From Avoscillospira_A sp052117125 (lineage in GTDB: Bacteria > Bacillota > Clostridia > Oscillospirales > Oscillospiraceae), in the NCBI RefSeq assembly GCF_052117125.1, contig NZ_JBQKJT010000008.1, forward strand, positions 94,581 to 158,580: a DNA stretch of 64,000 nt, in the 5' to 3' direction. Positions within the stretch are counted from its first letter, which is position 1; each line of letters starts with the position of its first letter. This document shows, in pieces, positions 24,879 through 33,016 of the stretch. The notes beneath the pieces were generated by a model. The model was not told the DNA's origin, did not search any database, and saw only the letters and a program-made list of their open reading frames with translations. A program made the translations under genes and the position numbers.

Positions 24879-26483
24879 TCAGCCTTCCGCCAGATGGCCG
24901 GTCTTCTCCAAATACTCATCGTAGGTGCCGCGGAAGTCTGCCAAGGTACCGTCGGTGCCAAAATCAAATATCCGGTTTGCCACAGTCTGTACCAGCTGAT
25001 GATCGTGGGACGCCACCAGCACATTGCACTTGACAGCCTCCAGGCCGTTATTCAGGGCGGCAATAGACTCCAGGTCCAGGTGGTTGGTGGGCTGGTCCAG
25101 CAGCAGGACGTTGGCGCCGGACAGCATCATCTTGGACAGCATGCAGCGGACCTTTTCACCGCCGGAGAGCACCTTGACCTGCTTGTACACGTCGTCGCCG
25201 GAGAACAGCATCCGGCCCAGGAAGGTCCGCAGGTAGCTCTCGTGGGGGTCGGGAGAGAACTGCCGCAGCCACTCCACCAGATTGTCGTCGTTGTCCTGGA
25301 AATAGGTCGTGTTATCCTTGGGAAAATAGGAGTAGGTAGCCGTCTGGCCCCACTTGACGGTTCCCTCGTCGGGCTCCATCTCCCCGGTAAGAATCTGGAA
25401 CAGGGCCGTCTGTGCGTTCTCATTCTCGCCCACAAAGGCAATCTTGTCGCCGTGCTGGACGGCAAAGGACACCTTGTCCAGGACCTTGACCCCGTCGATG
25501 GTCTTGCTGACGTCGGTGACAAAGAGGATATCCTTGCCCACCTCCCGGTCGGGAGTAAAGCCCACCCAGGGGTAGCGGCGGGAAGAACAGGGAATCTCCT
25601 CTACGGTCAGCTTGTCCAGCAGTTTCCGTCTGGCCGTAGCCTGGCGGCTCTTGGACTTGTTGGCCGAGAACCGGGCCACAAATTCCTGCAATTCCTTGAT
25701 TTTCTCCTCATTGCGCTTGTTCTGGTTGCGGATCAGTTGCTGCACCAGCTGGGAGGATTCATACCAGAAGTCGTAGTTGCCCACATACATTTTAATCTGG
25801 TTGTAGTCGATATCGACGATATGGGTGCAAACCGTGTTGAGGAAGTGGCGGTCGTGGCTGACCACAATGACGGTGCCGGGGAAGTCCAGCAGAAAATCCT
25901 CCAGCCAGTTGATGGCGTCGATGTCCAGGTTGTTGGTGGGCTCGTCCATCATCAGAATGTCCGGGTTGCCAAAGAGCGCCTGGGCCAGCAGGACCTTCAC
26001 CTTGAGGCGGGCGTCCATGTGGGCCATGAGGGTTTCGTGGAACTCGGTGCCCACGCCCAGACCCTGCAAAATCCGGCTGGCGTCGGATTCTGCTTCATAG
26101 CCGCCCAGTTCAGCGTATTCGGCCTGGAGATCGGCGGCCCGCAGGCCGTCTTCATCGGAAAAGTCCTCCTTTTCGTAGAGGGCGTTCATCTCCTTGCCGA
26201 TCTCATAGAGGTGCAAATTGCCCATAACCACCGTGTCCATGACGGTGTAGTCGTCGTACTTGTTCTGGTCCTGCTTCAGAACAGACATACGGACGTTGGG
26301 CAGGATGTGGACCTCGCCGGAGGTGGATTCCAACTCGCCGGAGAGGATGCGGAGGAACGTGGACTTGCCGGCGCCGTTGGCGCCGATGATGCCGTAGCAG
26401 TTGCCTTGGGTAAACTGCAAATCCACATGGGAAAACAGCGGCTGGCCGCCGTACTGTAAGCTCAGATCGGATACTGTAATCAT
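24879..26483 (-). CDS. ABC-F ATPase (YbiT-like) with one degenerate ATP site
   Basis: 534 residues from ATG 26483 (CAAGGAGA). Two ABC domains joined by the ABC-F linker with FVARFSANKSKSRQATARRK, as in ribosome-associated YbiT/EttA relatives. NBD1 has Walker A GANGAGKST and Walker B MMDEPTNNLD but its signature is replaced by MDARLKVKV. NBD2 has signature LSGGEK but Walker A reads GENENAQTAL (Lys lost) and Walker B LLLDQPTNHLD (Glu to Gln). So the composite site of NBD1 plus the NBD2 signature is intact, and the other is lost at all three motifs. Cytoplasmic; role in translation inferred from family. Confidence 0.88.
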   Translation of the reverse strand: MITVSDLSLQYGGQPLFSHVDLQFTQGNCYGIIGANGAGKSTFLRILSGELESTSGEVHILPNVRMSVLKQDQNKYDDYTVMDTVVMGNLHLYEIGKEMNALYEKEDFSDEDGLRAADLQAEYAELGGYEAESDASRILQGLGVGTEFHETLMAHMDARLKVKVLLAQALFGNPDILMMDEPTNNLDIDAINWLEDFLLDFPGTVIVVSHDRHFLNTVCTHIVDIDYNQIKMYVGNYDFWYESSQLVQQLIRNQNKRNEEKIKELQEFVARFSANKSKSRQATARRKLLDKLTVEEIPCSSRRYPWVGFTPDREVGKDILFVTDVSKTIDGVKVLDKVSFAVQHGDKIAFVGENENAQTALFQILTGEMEPDEGTVKWGQTATYSYFPKDNTTYFQDNDDNLVEWLRQFSPDPHESYLRTFLGRMLFSGDDVYKQVKVLSGGEKVRCMLSKMMLSGANVLLLDQPTNHLDLESIAALNNGLEAVKCNVLVASHDHQLVQTVANRIFDFGTDGTLADFRGTYDEYLEKTGHLAEG

Positions 26484-26617
26484 CGTAAATCTCCTTGAAA
26501 CCGTAATTAAAAACACGATATCACAAAACGGTCAAAAAATCCAGTCCTATTCCCTGCCGCCGTATAAAATTCACAGTTTTGTTGCAAACTGTTATAAAAA
26601 CGACAGGAGTGAACCGT

Positions 26618-27001
26618 ATGGACGTCTTTACCAACTATCTCGCCCGCATCCAAAACCCACAGCAGCGGGACTGCATGGCGGGGCTGCTGCAATGGATGGA
26701 GGACCAGTTCCCGAAATTGACGCCGCGGCTGTCGTGGAACCAGCCGGTGTACACCAGCCACGGGACGTTTATCATTGGGTTTGCCCGGGCCCGCCACTAC
26801 TTATCGGTGGTACCGGAGCCACAGGGCATCGCCCATTTCCGGGACACCATCGAGTCCAGGGGGTACAGCTGCTCCAATGAGCAAATCTGTATGCGGTGGG
26901 ATATGCCCCTGGACTATCATCTGCTGGAAGCGCTGATTCGATACAATTTAAAAGAAAAGGCCGGATGCCATACCTTCTGGCGCACACCCCAGCCGTCCTA
27001 G
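26618..27001 (+). CDS. DUF1801 (frataxin-like iron chaperone / YdhG family) protein
   Basis: 127 residues from ATG 26618 with ACAGGAG. Contains ARIQNPQQRDCMAGLLQWM, LTPRLSWNQPVYTSHGTFIIGFA and HYLSVVPEPQGIAHFRDTIES, the DUF1801 fold related to B. subtilis YdhG/Fra. Family members have been linked to iron delivery, but many are uncharacterised. It has its own terminator (27006-27052). Confidence 0.75.
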   Translation: MDVFTNYLARIQNPQQRDCMAGLLQWMEDQFPKLTPRLSWNQPVYTSHGTFIIGFARARHYLSVVPEPQGIAHFRDTIESRGYSCSNEQICMRWDMPLDYHLLEALIRYNLKEKAGCHTFWRTPQPS

Positions 27002-27005
27002 CCCC

Positions 27006-27052
27006 AAGGCCGCCGTCCCCACCCCCTCACGGGTGGCGGACGGCGGCTTTCT
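27006..27052 (+). terminator. Terminator hairpin sharing the dispersed repeat motif (copy C)
   Basis: GGCCGCCGTCCCCACC... pairs with GGTGGCGGACGGCGGC, then TTTC. It is nearly the same as the hairpins at 41509-41556 and 48903-48957. Confidence 0.7.
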
Positions 27053-27169
27053 GCCTGCATCGTTTTTTCTTTCCAAAAAGCGAAAATCTATATACCCCTT
27101 TTACATCTTTTATAGTATAATGACTGTTACCAATACTTCCGGCAACGAACCGGCAAGGAGAATCATCCC

Positions 27170-28504
27170 ATGTGGTTACGCAAACAACTGAAAAAACTGT
27201 CCTCGGCCCAGGTCATCAGTCTGGGCTTTGCCCTGGTCATCCTCCTGGGCAGTCTGCTGCTGATGCTGCCCTTCGCCACCCGGGACGGCCAGGGCGCCCC
27301 ATTTTTTGACGGGCTCTTTACCGCCACCTCCGCCGTCTGTGTCACTGGCCTGATCCTCCACGACACCGCCACCTACTGGACGGAGTTCGGCCAGTTTATC
27401 ATCATTCTGCTGATTCAAATCGGCGGTCTCGGCGTGGTTACCGTGGCGGGCGCTTTCGCCGTTCTGTCGGGCCGCCGCATCGGCCTTATGCAGCGCAGCA
27501 CCATGCAGGAGGCCATTGCCGCCCCCAGCGTTGGCGGCATCGTCCGGCTCACCAATTTTATTCTGAAGTCGGTCTTTGCCATTGAACTCATCGGCGCGCT
27601 GCTGCTGTTTCCCGGCTTCTGGAAGGAATTCGGCTTTCTGCGCGGATTGTGGTACGCCGTATTCCACTCCATTTCCGCTTTCTGCAATGCCGGTTTCGAC
27701 CTCATGGGCGTCAAAGCTCCTTTTTCTTCCCTCATGTCCTATGCCGGTTCCCCGATGGTGAATTGCACCATTATGGCCCTGATCGTTGTGGGCGGTATCG
27801 GCTTCCTCACCTGGGACGATATCCGCACCAACCGCCACCATCTGCGGAAATACCGGATGCAGAGCAAGGTCATTCTCACCGTCACGGCGCTGCTCATTGT
27901 CCTGCCCGCCGTCTATTTCTTCTTTTTTGAGTTTGGACGGGAACCCCTGGGGCGGCGGATTCTGTTGTCCCTGTTCCAATCGGTGACGCCCCGGACCGCC
28001 GGGTTCAACACCGCAGACCTCAACGCCATGAGCGAGACAGGTCAGAGCATTATGACCATTCTCATGCTCATCGGCGGTTCCCCCGGTTCCACTGCCGGCG
28101 GCATGAAGACTACCACGGTGGCGGTGCTGCTGGCGGCGTCCATCGCCGTGTTCCGCCGCCGGGAAAGCGCCCACTTCTATGGCCGCCGGGTGGCCGATGA
28201 AGCCGTCCGCAACGCCGCCACCATTTTAATGATGTATCTGGTGCTGTTTCTGCTGGGTTCCCTGGCCATCAGTCGCATGGAGGGGCTGCCCATGGTGGAC
28301 TGTCTCTTTGAGACGGCGTCGGCCATCGGCACTGTTGGCCTGACGCTGGGCATCACGCCCCTGCTGTCCTGGGTCTCCCAGCTGATTCTGATTCTGCTGA
28401 TGTTCTTCGGCCGAGTGGGCGGACTAACGCTGATTTTTGCCGCCATGGCTGGCATGCAAAAGCCCCGGGCCAAGCTGCCCCAGGAACGCATTACCGTGGG
28501 CTGA
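27170..28504 (+). CDS. ktrB: Potassium uptake channel subunit KtrB
   Basis: 444 residues from ATG 27170 (GCAAGGAGA). Four pore repeats with filter glycines: TATSAVCVTGL, SAFCNAGFDL, SVTPRTAGFNT and ETASAIGTVGLTLG, surrounded by eight or more TM helices; the normal KtrB/TrkH layout. Na+-coupled K+ import across the membrane, gated by the KtrA ring encoded next. No c-di-AMP riboswitch (ydaO type) was seen upstream. Confidence 0.92.
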   Translation: MWLRKQLKKLSSAQVISLGFALVILLGSLLLMLPFATRDGQGAPFFDGLFTATSAVCVTGLILHDTATYWTEFGQFIIILLIQIGGLGVVTVAGAFAVLSGRRIGLMQRSTMQEAIAAPSVGGIVRLTNFILKSVFAIELIGALLLFPGFWKEFGFLRGLWYAVFHSISAFCNAGFDLMGVKAPFSSLMSYAGSPMVNCTIMALIVVGGIGFLTWDDIRTNRHHLRKYRMQSKVILTVTALLIVLPAVYFFFFEFGREPLGRRILLSLFQSVTPRTAGFNTADLNAMSETGQSIMTILMLIGGSPGSTAGGMKTTTVAVLLAASIAVFRRRESAHFYGRRVADEAVRNAATILMMYLVLFLLGSLAISRMEGLPMVDCLFETASAIGTVGLTLGITPLLSWVSQLILILLMFFGRVGGLTLIFAAMAGMQKPRAKLPQERITVG

Positions 28505-28574
28505 CGTGTTGTATTGCGGGCAATACCGCACCATTGTACGGTGCTGCCTGAAAAATTTGGAGGAATTACATACT

Positions 28575-29228
28575 ATGATGAAAACCATTCTGCTCATCGG
28601 ACTGGGCCGCTTCGGCCGCCATATTGCCCGGAAACTCAACGAATTGAACCACCAGGTCATGGCCGTGGACCAGAACGAGGATCGGGTCAACGCCGTACTG
28701 CCCTATGTCACCAACGCCCAGATCGGCAACAGCACCAGCGAGGAGTTTCTCTCCTCCCTGGGCGTCCGCAACTTCGACGTCTGCATTGTAGCCATCGGCG
28801 ACAACTTCCAGAGCTCTTTGGAAACCACGTCCCTTTTGAAGGAGCTGGGCGCACCCAAGGTGGTGGCCCGGGCGGCCCGGGACGTGCAGGCCAAGTTTTT
28901 GCTGCGCAACGGCGCCGACGAGGTGGTGTACCCGGAAAAGCAGATGGCCATTTGGACCGCCATCCGGTTCAGCTCCGATCACATTGCCGACTACGTCTCC
29001 CTGGGCGACGACCACGCCATTTTCGAGGTGACGGTCCCGGAGGGCTGGGTGGGTAAGTCCATCGGCCAGCTGGATATCCGGAAGCGGTACAATGTCAATC
29101 TGCTGGCCATCAAGCAAGGGGGCCGCTTTGCCATGACGGTCATCACCCCCGACACGCTGCTGCCCGCCAACAGCACCATTCTGGTTTTGGGCACCCACCG
29201 AAACATTCAAAAGTGTTTTCATATCTGA
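28575..29228 (+). CDS. ktrA: KtrA regulatory subunit of K+ uptake
   Basis: 217 residues from ATG 28575 (TTTGGAGG). RCK_N Rossmann domain with LIGLGRFGRHIA and the acidic VDQNEDRV strand end, then a C-terminal RCK_C domain (about 135-215) that in homologues binds c-di-AMP. It forms an octameric ring under KtrB that binds ATP/ADP. Located 70 bp after ktrB in the same operon. Confidence 0.93.
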   Translation: MMKTILLIGLGRFGRHIARKLNELNHQVMAVDQNEDRVNAVLPYVTNAQIGNSTSEEFLSSLGVRNFDVCIVAIGDNFQSSLETTSLLKELGAPKVVARAARDVQAKFLLRNGADEVVYPEKQMAIWTAIRFSSDHIADYVSLGDDHAIFEVTVPEGWVGKSIGQLDIRKRYNVNLLAIKQGGRFAMTVITPDTLLPANSTILVLGTHRNIQKCFHI

Positions 29229-29234
29229 CCCCCA

Positions 29235-29264
29235 CCGCCGGAGCCGTCTGCCTCCGGCGGTTTT
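29235..29264 (+). terminator. Terminator after ktrA
   Basis: CCGCCGGAG pairs with CTCCGGCGG, followed by TTTTG. Confidence 0.75.
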
Positions 29265-29385
29265 GTATTCTCTGCACAGTTTTTCCATCTGTTTTTTAGC
29301 AGAATTTCCCTGCCACCACAGCTTGTCGTTTCCGTTTATGAAGGTGAGAAGCAACTCATCGGTTAAAAAGAAGGAGGAATCCACC

Positions 29386-31542
29386 ATGAAAAAGCTGACC
29401 AGCCTGCTGCTGAGTCTGGCGGTACTGGCCACGGCAGTTCTGCCTGTGGCGGCGGCCACCGACCAGCGGCTCACCCAAGTAACCCAAGCCGTCAAGGAAA
29501 CGCTGTCCATTGACGACGGCTACGACACCTTCTATGGGGAACTGGAGGAGACCACGTTCCAGTCCTTCTGGAGCCTCAACTGGGAGGGCGAGGGCCGCTC
29601 CCTGCGGGTGTCGGCGTCGGAGGACGGCACCGTTTATCGCTACAACTACAGCGACTCCACCGGCTCCACCAGTCAAACCCCCTCGTTCCCGGAATACAGT
29701 CCCACAGAGGCCCAGACCATTGCACAGGAATTCCTGGATACAGTGGTTACCGCTCCCCTGGGCGTCCAACTGGAGGACACAGAGACCACAGGCTCCATGG
29801 ACAGTGATCGCTATTACTTCTATGGGAATCTGACGCTCCACGGCTACCCCACCCCCGTGGGATTGTCCGTATCTGTGGACAGCCACACGGGACAGGTTCT
29901 CAGTTACCGGCGGGATGACCGCTATGACGTCTATCTCCCCTACCCTGCCGCCTCGGCAGCTCTGACCGAACCCCAGACCGCCAACGCTTCCAATCTGCTC
30001 AAAGGTACTCTGGCGCTGCGGCTGGAATACGTTCTGGACAACGACAGCGAAACAGCGGTACTCCGCTATCTGCCAGAAGATTCCAACAGCTATTATGTGG
30101 ATGCCGCTACCGGCCAGCTGGTGGACCTGACCGCCCTCTATGGCGATCTCAGCAAGGGCGAAGGCACGGACAGTTCCACCGGTGCTACCGCTGAGGACAG
30201 CGCCAACAGCGGTCTCACCGATTCCGAGCTGGAGGGCATCGCCCAGATGAAAGACGTAAAGGACAAGGACACGCTGGATCAGGCGGTGCGCGCCTACAGC
30301 GAGTTGGGTCTCAGCGGCTACACCCTCAACAACTGCTCCTATGCCCTGAATCGGGAGACCCAGCAGGTCACGGCCACCCTCCGCTACAGCCGCAGCGGCA
30401 ATTCCGATGGCCCCGATGCAGTCAGCACCTCCTATGCGTTCAACCGTTCCGTCACCGTGGATGCCAAAACTGGGGAAATTCTGTCTTCCAGCGGCACATC
30501 CTGGGCTGACGAGGACTTCCAACCCACCGTCTCCCCTGCCGCGGCCCAGGCCAAGGCCGAAGCGTTCCTCCAAAAGCTGTGGGGCGACGACTTCGCCAAA
30601 TCGGCCCTGTATGACACCCGGGAAGCCGGTATGGAAGCGGGCCTGCGGGTCCACACCTTCACCTATGCCCAACAGGTGAACGGCTACTTCTTCCCGCAGA
30701 ACACCCTGACCATCGCCATCGACGGCCAGACCGGCGACGTTATCAACCTGTACCGGGATTTCGAGGCAGCCCCAACCTTTGACAGCGCCGACGGCATTCT
30801 CACCGAAGAAGCAGCCCTGGACGCCTGGTTTGCCACCTTTGACGTGGTTCCCGGATACACCCGGGTCCCCGTGGCCCTCAGCGACTACGGCGAGCAATAC
30901 CGCCCCCTGCTGGACCAGGGCTACACCTATGTACATGAATTGAAACTGGGCTATACCCTGTCGCAGAAGGACTACTACCTGGGCATCGACGCCAAGAGCG
31001 GCGACGCTGTGGCGCCTCCGGTCACAGAGAATAGCCGCCGCATCACCTACAGCGATATGGAAGGAAGCTGGGGGCAGGACATGGCCCAGGCCCTGGCCGA
31101 CTACGGTGTGGGCTGGCTGGGCGGCAAACTGGAGCCCGACAAGCCCCTGACCCAGCTGGACCTGATGGCCCTGCTGCTGAGCACCCGGGGCATTCTGTTG
31201 GATCTGGAGGATGCGGACAGCGCCGACGCGGTCTACGATTACGCCTATGCCATCGGTCTTCTGACCGCGTCGGACCGGAGAGACAGCGCCATTCTGACCC
31301 GCGGCGAACTGGTGCAGTATCTGCTGGACGCCAACGGCTTTGGTGAGGCAGCCCGACTGCCGGACATCTTCCGGTGTGATTACACAGACGCCGCTTCCAT
31401 CCCCGATGCACTCTTCGGCTATGCGGCCATTGCCCAGGGCTTGGGCATGGTCACCGGCGACAGCGGCGGCAATTTCTCCGCCGGGCGCACGGTCACCCGA
31501 TTGGAGACCATCGCCATGCTGTACCGGCTCTTGTCCCGTTGA
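29386..31542 (+). CDS. Secreted YcdB/YcdC-domain surface protein with SLH repeats
   Basis: 718 residues from ATG 29386 (AAGGAGG). Signal peptide 1-24 (MKKLTSLLLSLAVLATAV..AAA). Repeated PepSY/YcdB-like modules, each with SVDSHTGQVLSY, VDAKTGEILSSSG and IDGQTGDVINLYRDF signatures, fill residues about 30-550. The C-terminal 170 residues contain S-layer homology repeats (TYSDMEGSWGQDMAQALADYG; FGYAAIAQGLGMVTGD..FSAGRTVTRLE). So it is anchored non-covalently to the wall, with PepSY-type inhibitory domains outside. Likely protease regulation or envelope upkeep; substrate unknown. It ends at a terminator now split by an IS element. Confidence 0.85.
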   Translation: MKKLTSLLLSLAVLATAVLPVAAATDQRLTQVTQAVKETLSIDDGYDTFYGELEETTFQSFWSLNWEGEGRSLRVSASEDGTVYRYNYSDSTGSTSQTPSFPEYSPTEAQTIAQEFLDTVVTAPLGVQLEDTETTGSMDSDRYYFYGNLTLHGYPTPVGLSVSVDSHTGQVLSYRRDDRYDVYLPYPAASAALTEPQTANASNLLKGTLALRLEYVLDNDSETAVLRYLPEDSNSYYVDAATGQLVDLTALYGDLSKGEGTDSSTGATAEDSANSGLTDSELEGIAQMKDVKDKDTLDQAVRAYSELGLSGYTLNNCSYALNRETQQVTATLRYSRSGNSDGPDAVSTSYAFNRSVTVDAKTGEILSSSGTSWADEDFQPTVSPAAAQAKAEAFLQKLWGDDFAKSALYDTREAGMEAGLRVHTFTYAQQVNGYFFPQNTLTIAIDGQTGDVINLYRDFEAAPTFDSADGILTEEAALDAWFATFDVVPGYTRVPVALSDYGEQYRPLLDQGYTYVHELKLGYTLSQKDYYLGIDAKSGDAVAPPVTENSRRITYSDMEGSWGQDMAQALADYGVGWLGGKLEPDKPLTQLDLMALLLSTRGILLDLEDADSADAVYDYAYAIGLLTASDRRDSAILTRGELVQYLLDANGFGEAARLPDIFRCDYTDAASIPDALFGYAAIAQGLGMVTGDSGGNFSAGRTVTRLETIAMLYRLLSR

Positions 31543-31618
31543 CCCATGAAGCGGCCCCACGGATTCCCCGCTTCTGCGCCGCTCCCTGGTTCCACTTCTC
31601 TCCCTGCTCGTTCATACT

Positions 31619-31640
31619 TTATCCACAGTTTTGTGGATAA
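31619..31640. promoter_or_regulatory. Inverted pair of perfect DnaA boxes
   Basis: TTATCCACA (31619-31627) and TGTGGATAA (31632-31640) face each other across 4 bp in the gap after the SLH gene. Isolated DnaA boxes outside oriC can titrate DnaA or regulate; no dnaA or dnaN is nearby. Confidence 0.55.
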
Positions 31641-31668
31641 CTTTTGACAAAGTTCTACATTTCCCATC

Positions 31669-31689
31669 AAAAAACCGGCAGCTTTCCGA
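31669..31689. terminator. Left half of a terminator hairpin split by the IS element
   Basis: AAAAAACCGGCAGCTTTC plus loop CGA. Its complement GAAAGCTGCCGGTTTTT is at 32977-32993, on the other side of the IS. Without the IS it makes a perfect hairpin that ended both the SLH gene and metA. Confidence 0.85.
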
Positions 31690-31723
31690 TGAAGTGAACC
31701 CCAAAAGTTAGACATTTTTTGAA

Positions 31724-32527
31724 TTAAGCGGCCTGAAGGGTCTGATATCTGTGTTGAGCAGGTGTCAGGCCCTTCAGTTTAAGCTTGATCCTGCGGTTAT
31801 TGTAGTAGTCGAGGTATTCGACCAGTTCGGCCTTGAAGTGTTCCAAGGAGTCAAAGTCTTGGAGATATAGAAGCTCCGATTTGAGCAGACCGAAGAAATT
31901 CTCCATCACAGCATTGTCCAGACAGTTGCCTTTACGGCTCATGCTTTGCCGGATACCTTTTCCATCCAGCATCTCTTGATATTTTTTGTGCTGGTATTGC
32001 CAGCCCTGGTCAGAGTGAAGAATCAGCCCTGTATCATCTGGAATCGTCGCAAACGCAGCATCCAGCATGGAAGTGACCATGCTGAGTACAGGCCGATCCG
32101 AAATAGTATAACTGACCAAGTTCTCGCTGCACAGATCAAGGATGGGTGACAGATACATCTTCTCACCGAACAGGGAGAACTCCGTTACGTCGGTGACCCA
32201 TTTCTGGTTTGGCTTCTCTGCATAGAAGTCTCTTTCCAGCAGATTTGGAGCGATTTTTCCGACCTCACCCTTGTAAGAACGATACTTCTTCATTCGTACT
32301 TTACTGCTCAACCCCATCTGCCGCATGAGCTTCATGACGAGCTTATGGTTGTGGTGAAGGCCTCGGTTCCGTAGCTCCTGTGTTACTCTCCTGTAGCCGT
32401 ATCGGCCCTTGTTTTCAGCGACAATGGCGCAGATTTCTTCTTTCAGTTCTGCGTGTTTATCTGGTTCTTTCTGCTTCTTGGTGTAGTAATAATATGTGCT
32501 GCGAGGGAGGCCGGCAACGTCCAGCAA
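31724..32527 (-). CDS. IS3-family transposase OrfB (DDE domain)
   Basis: 267 residues as an isolated frame; the open frame extends upstream to the A7 slip site at 32614-32620, giving AREKAKVIWELRHEY before the listed start. So it is normally made as an OrfAB fusion by -1 frameshift. HTH_21 segment (GRYGYRRVTQELRNRG) and rve core with catalytic Asp in VTDVTEFS, Asp in LHSDQGWQY and Glu in NAVMENFFGLLKSE are all present. Confidence 0.92.
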   Translation of the reverse strand: MLDVAGLPRSTYYYYTKKQKEPDKHAELKEEICAIVAENKGRYGYRRVTQELRNRGLHHNHKLVMKLMRQMGLSSKVRMKKYRSYKGEVGKIAPNLLERDFYAEKPNQKWVTDVTEFSLFGEKMYLSPILDLCSENLVSYTISDRPVLSMVTSMLDAAFATIPDDTGLILHSDQGWQYQHKKYQEMLDGKGIRQSMSRKGNCLDNAVMENFFGLLKSELLYLQDFDSLEHFKAELVEYLDYYNNRRIKLKLKGLTPAQHRYQTLQAA

Positions 32528-32562
32528 CAGCGACAGCTTGTATTCATGCCTCAGTTCCCATA

Positions 32563-32913
32563 TTACTTTCGCTTTCTCTCTTGCCGTACCCTCTCGGCAA
32601 CCAAGGCATTCAATTTTTTTAGGTATGCATTCTCAGCTCTTAGCCGCTGCACTTCTGCCAGTAGATCTTCTTCTACTTCAGGTTTTAGTTTCTTTGGTGG
32701 GCGACCCTTGCTGCCACGGCCACGGCGCTCAATGTACAGTCCTTCCGGGCCTTCTTCCAGGTAGATCCGTTCCCATGAGGCCACACGGTCATGTGCAGTT
32801 ATTCCGTATAGCCGCGCCACTTCTTTATGACTCAGCTTTTCTCGCTGCATCGTTTCAACGACTTCCTGTTTGAATTCCCCAGTATACCTCTTGTTCGGCA
32901 CTCCTTTCGGCAT
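32563..32913 (-). CDS. IS3-family transposase OrfA (HTH)
   Basis: 116 residues from ATG 32913. Begins MPKGVPNKRYTGEFKQEVVE with an HTH (HKEVARLYGI) and a C-terminal leucine-zipper helix (EDLLAEVQRLRAENAYLKKLNALV). The codons CTA AAA AAA TTG (T7 at 32614-32620 on the plus strand) form an ideal A AAA AAA slippery heptamer, and the -1 frame runs on without stops into OrfB. Confidence 0.9.
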   Translation of the reverse strand: MPKGVPNKRYTGEFKQEVVETMQREKLSHKEVARLYGITAHDRVASWERIYLEEGPEGLYIERRGRGSKGRPPKKLKPEVEEDLLAEVQRLRAENAYLKKLNALVAERVRQERKRK

Positions 32914-32976
32914 ATAACAACACCCCATTCGTTAGTAGTATACCATACTGTCTAACAAATGGGGTGCTGTTCACGA

Positions 32977-32993
32977 GAAAGCTGCCGGTTTTT
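32977..32993. terminator. Right half of the split terminator
   Basis: GAAAGCTGCCGGTTTTT, complementary to 31670-31686. For metA (minus strand) only this half now precedes IS sequence. Confidence 0.8.
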
Positions 32994-33016
32994 CTTCTAT
33001 TTTAATTTTTTTACAC

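Larger units (their letters stand above)
31690..32973 (-). mobile_element. IS3-family insertion sequence (1284 bp) in a terminator loop
   Basis: Imperfect terminal inverted repeats of 25 bp (TGAAGTGAACCCC...GTTAGACA at the left; TGAACAGCACCCC...GTTAGACA read inward from the right, 19/25 matching) and a 3-bp target duplication CGA (31687-31689 and 32974-32976). It carries orfA and orfB in the IS3 arrangement. Both ends and the coding frames look complete, so it is probably still mobile. Confidence 0.92.

Noticed and set aside
27060..27169. c-di-AMP (ydaO) riboswitch before ktrB
   Set aside because: Only about 110 bp available and none of the conserved motif words are present.
29356..31560. 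734-codon minus-strand frame opposite the SLH protein
   Set aside because: No start signal or homology; the plus-strand protein has a signal peptide and SLH repeats.
31619..31640. DnaA boxes as the chromosome origin
   Set aside because: Only two boxes, no dnaA/dnaN, no AT-rich unwinding stretch with trios nearby.
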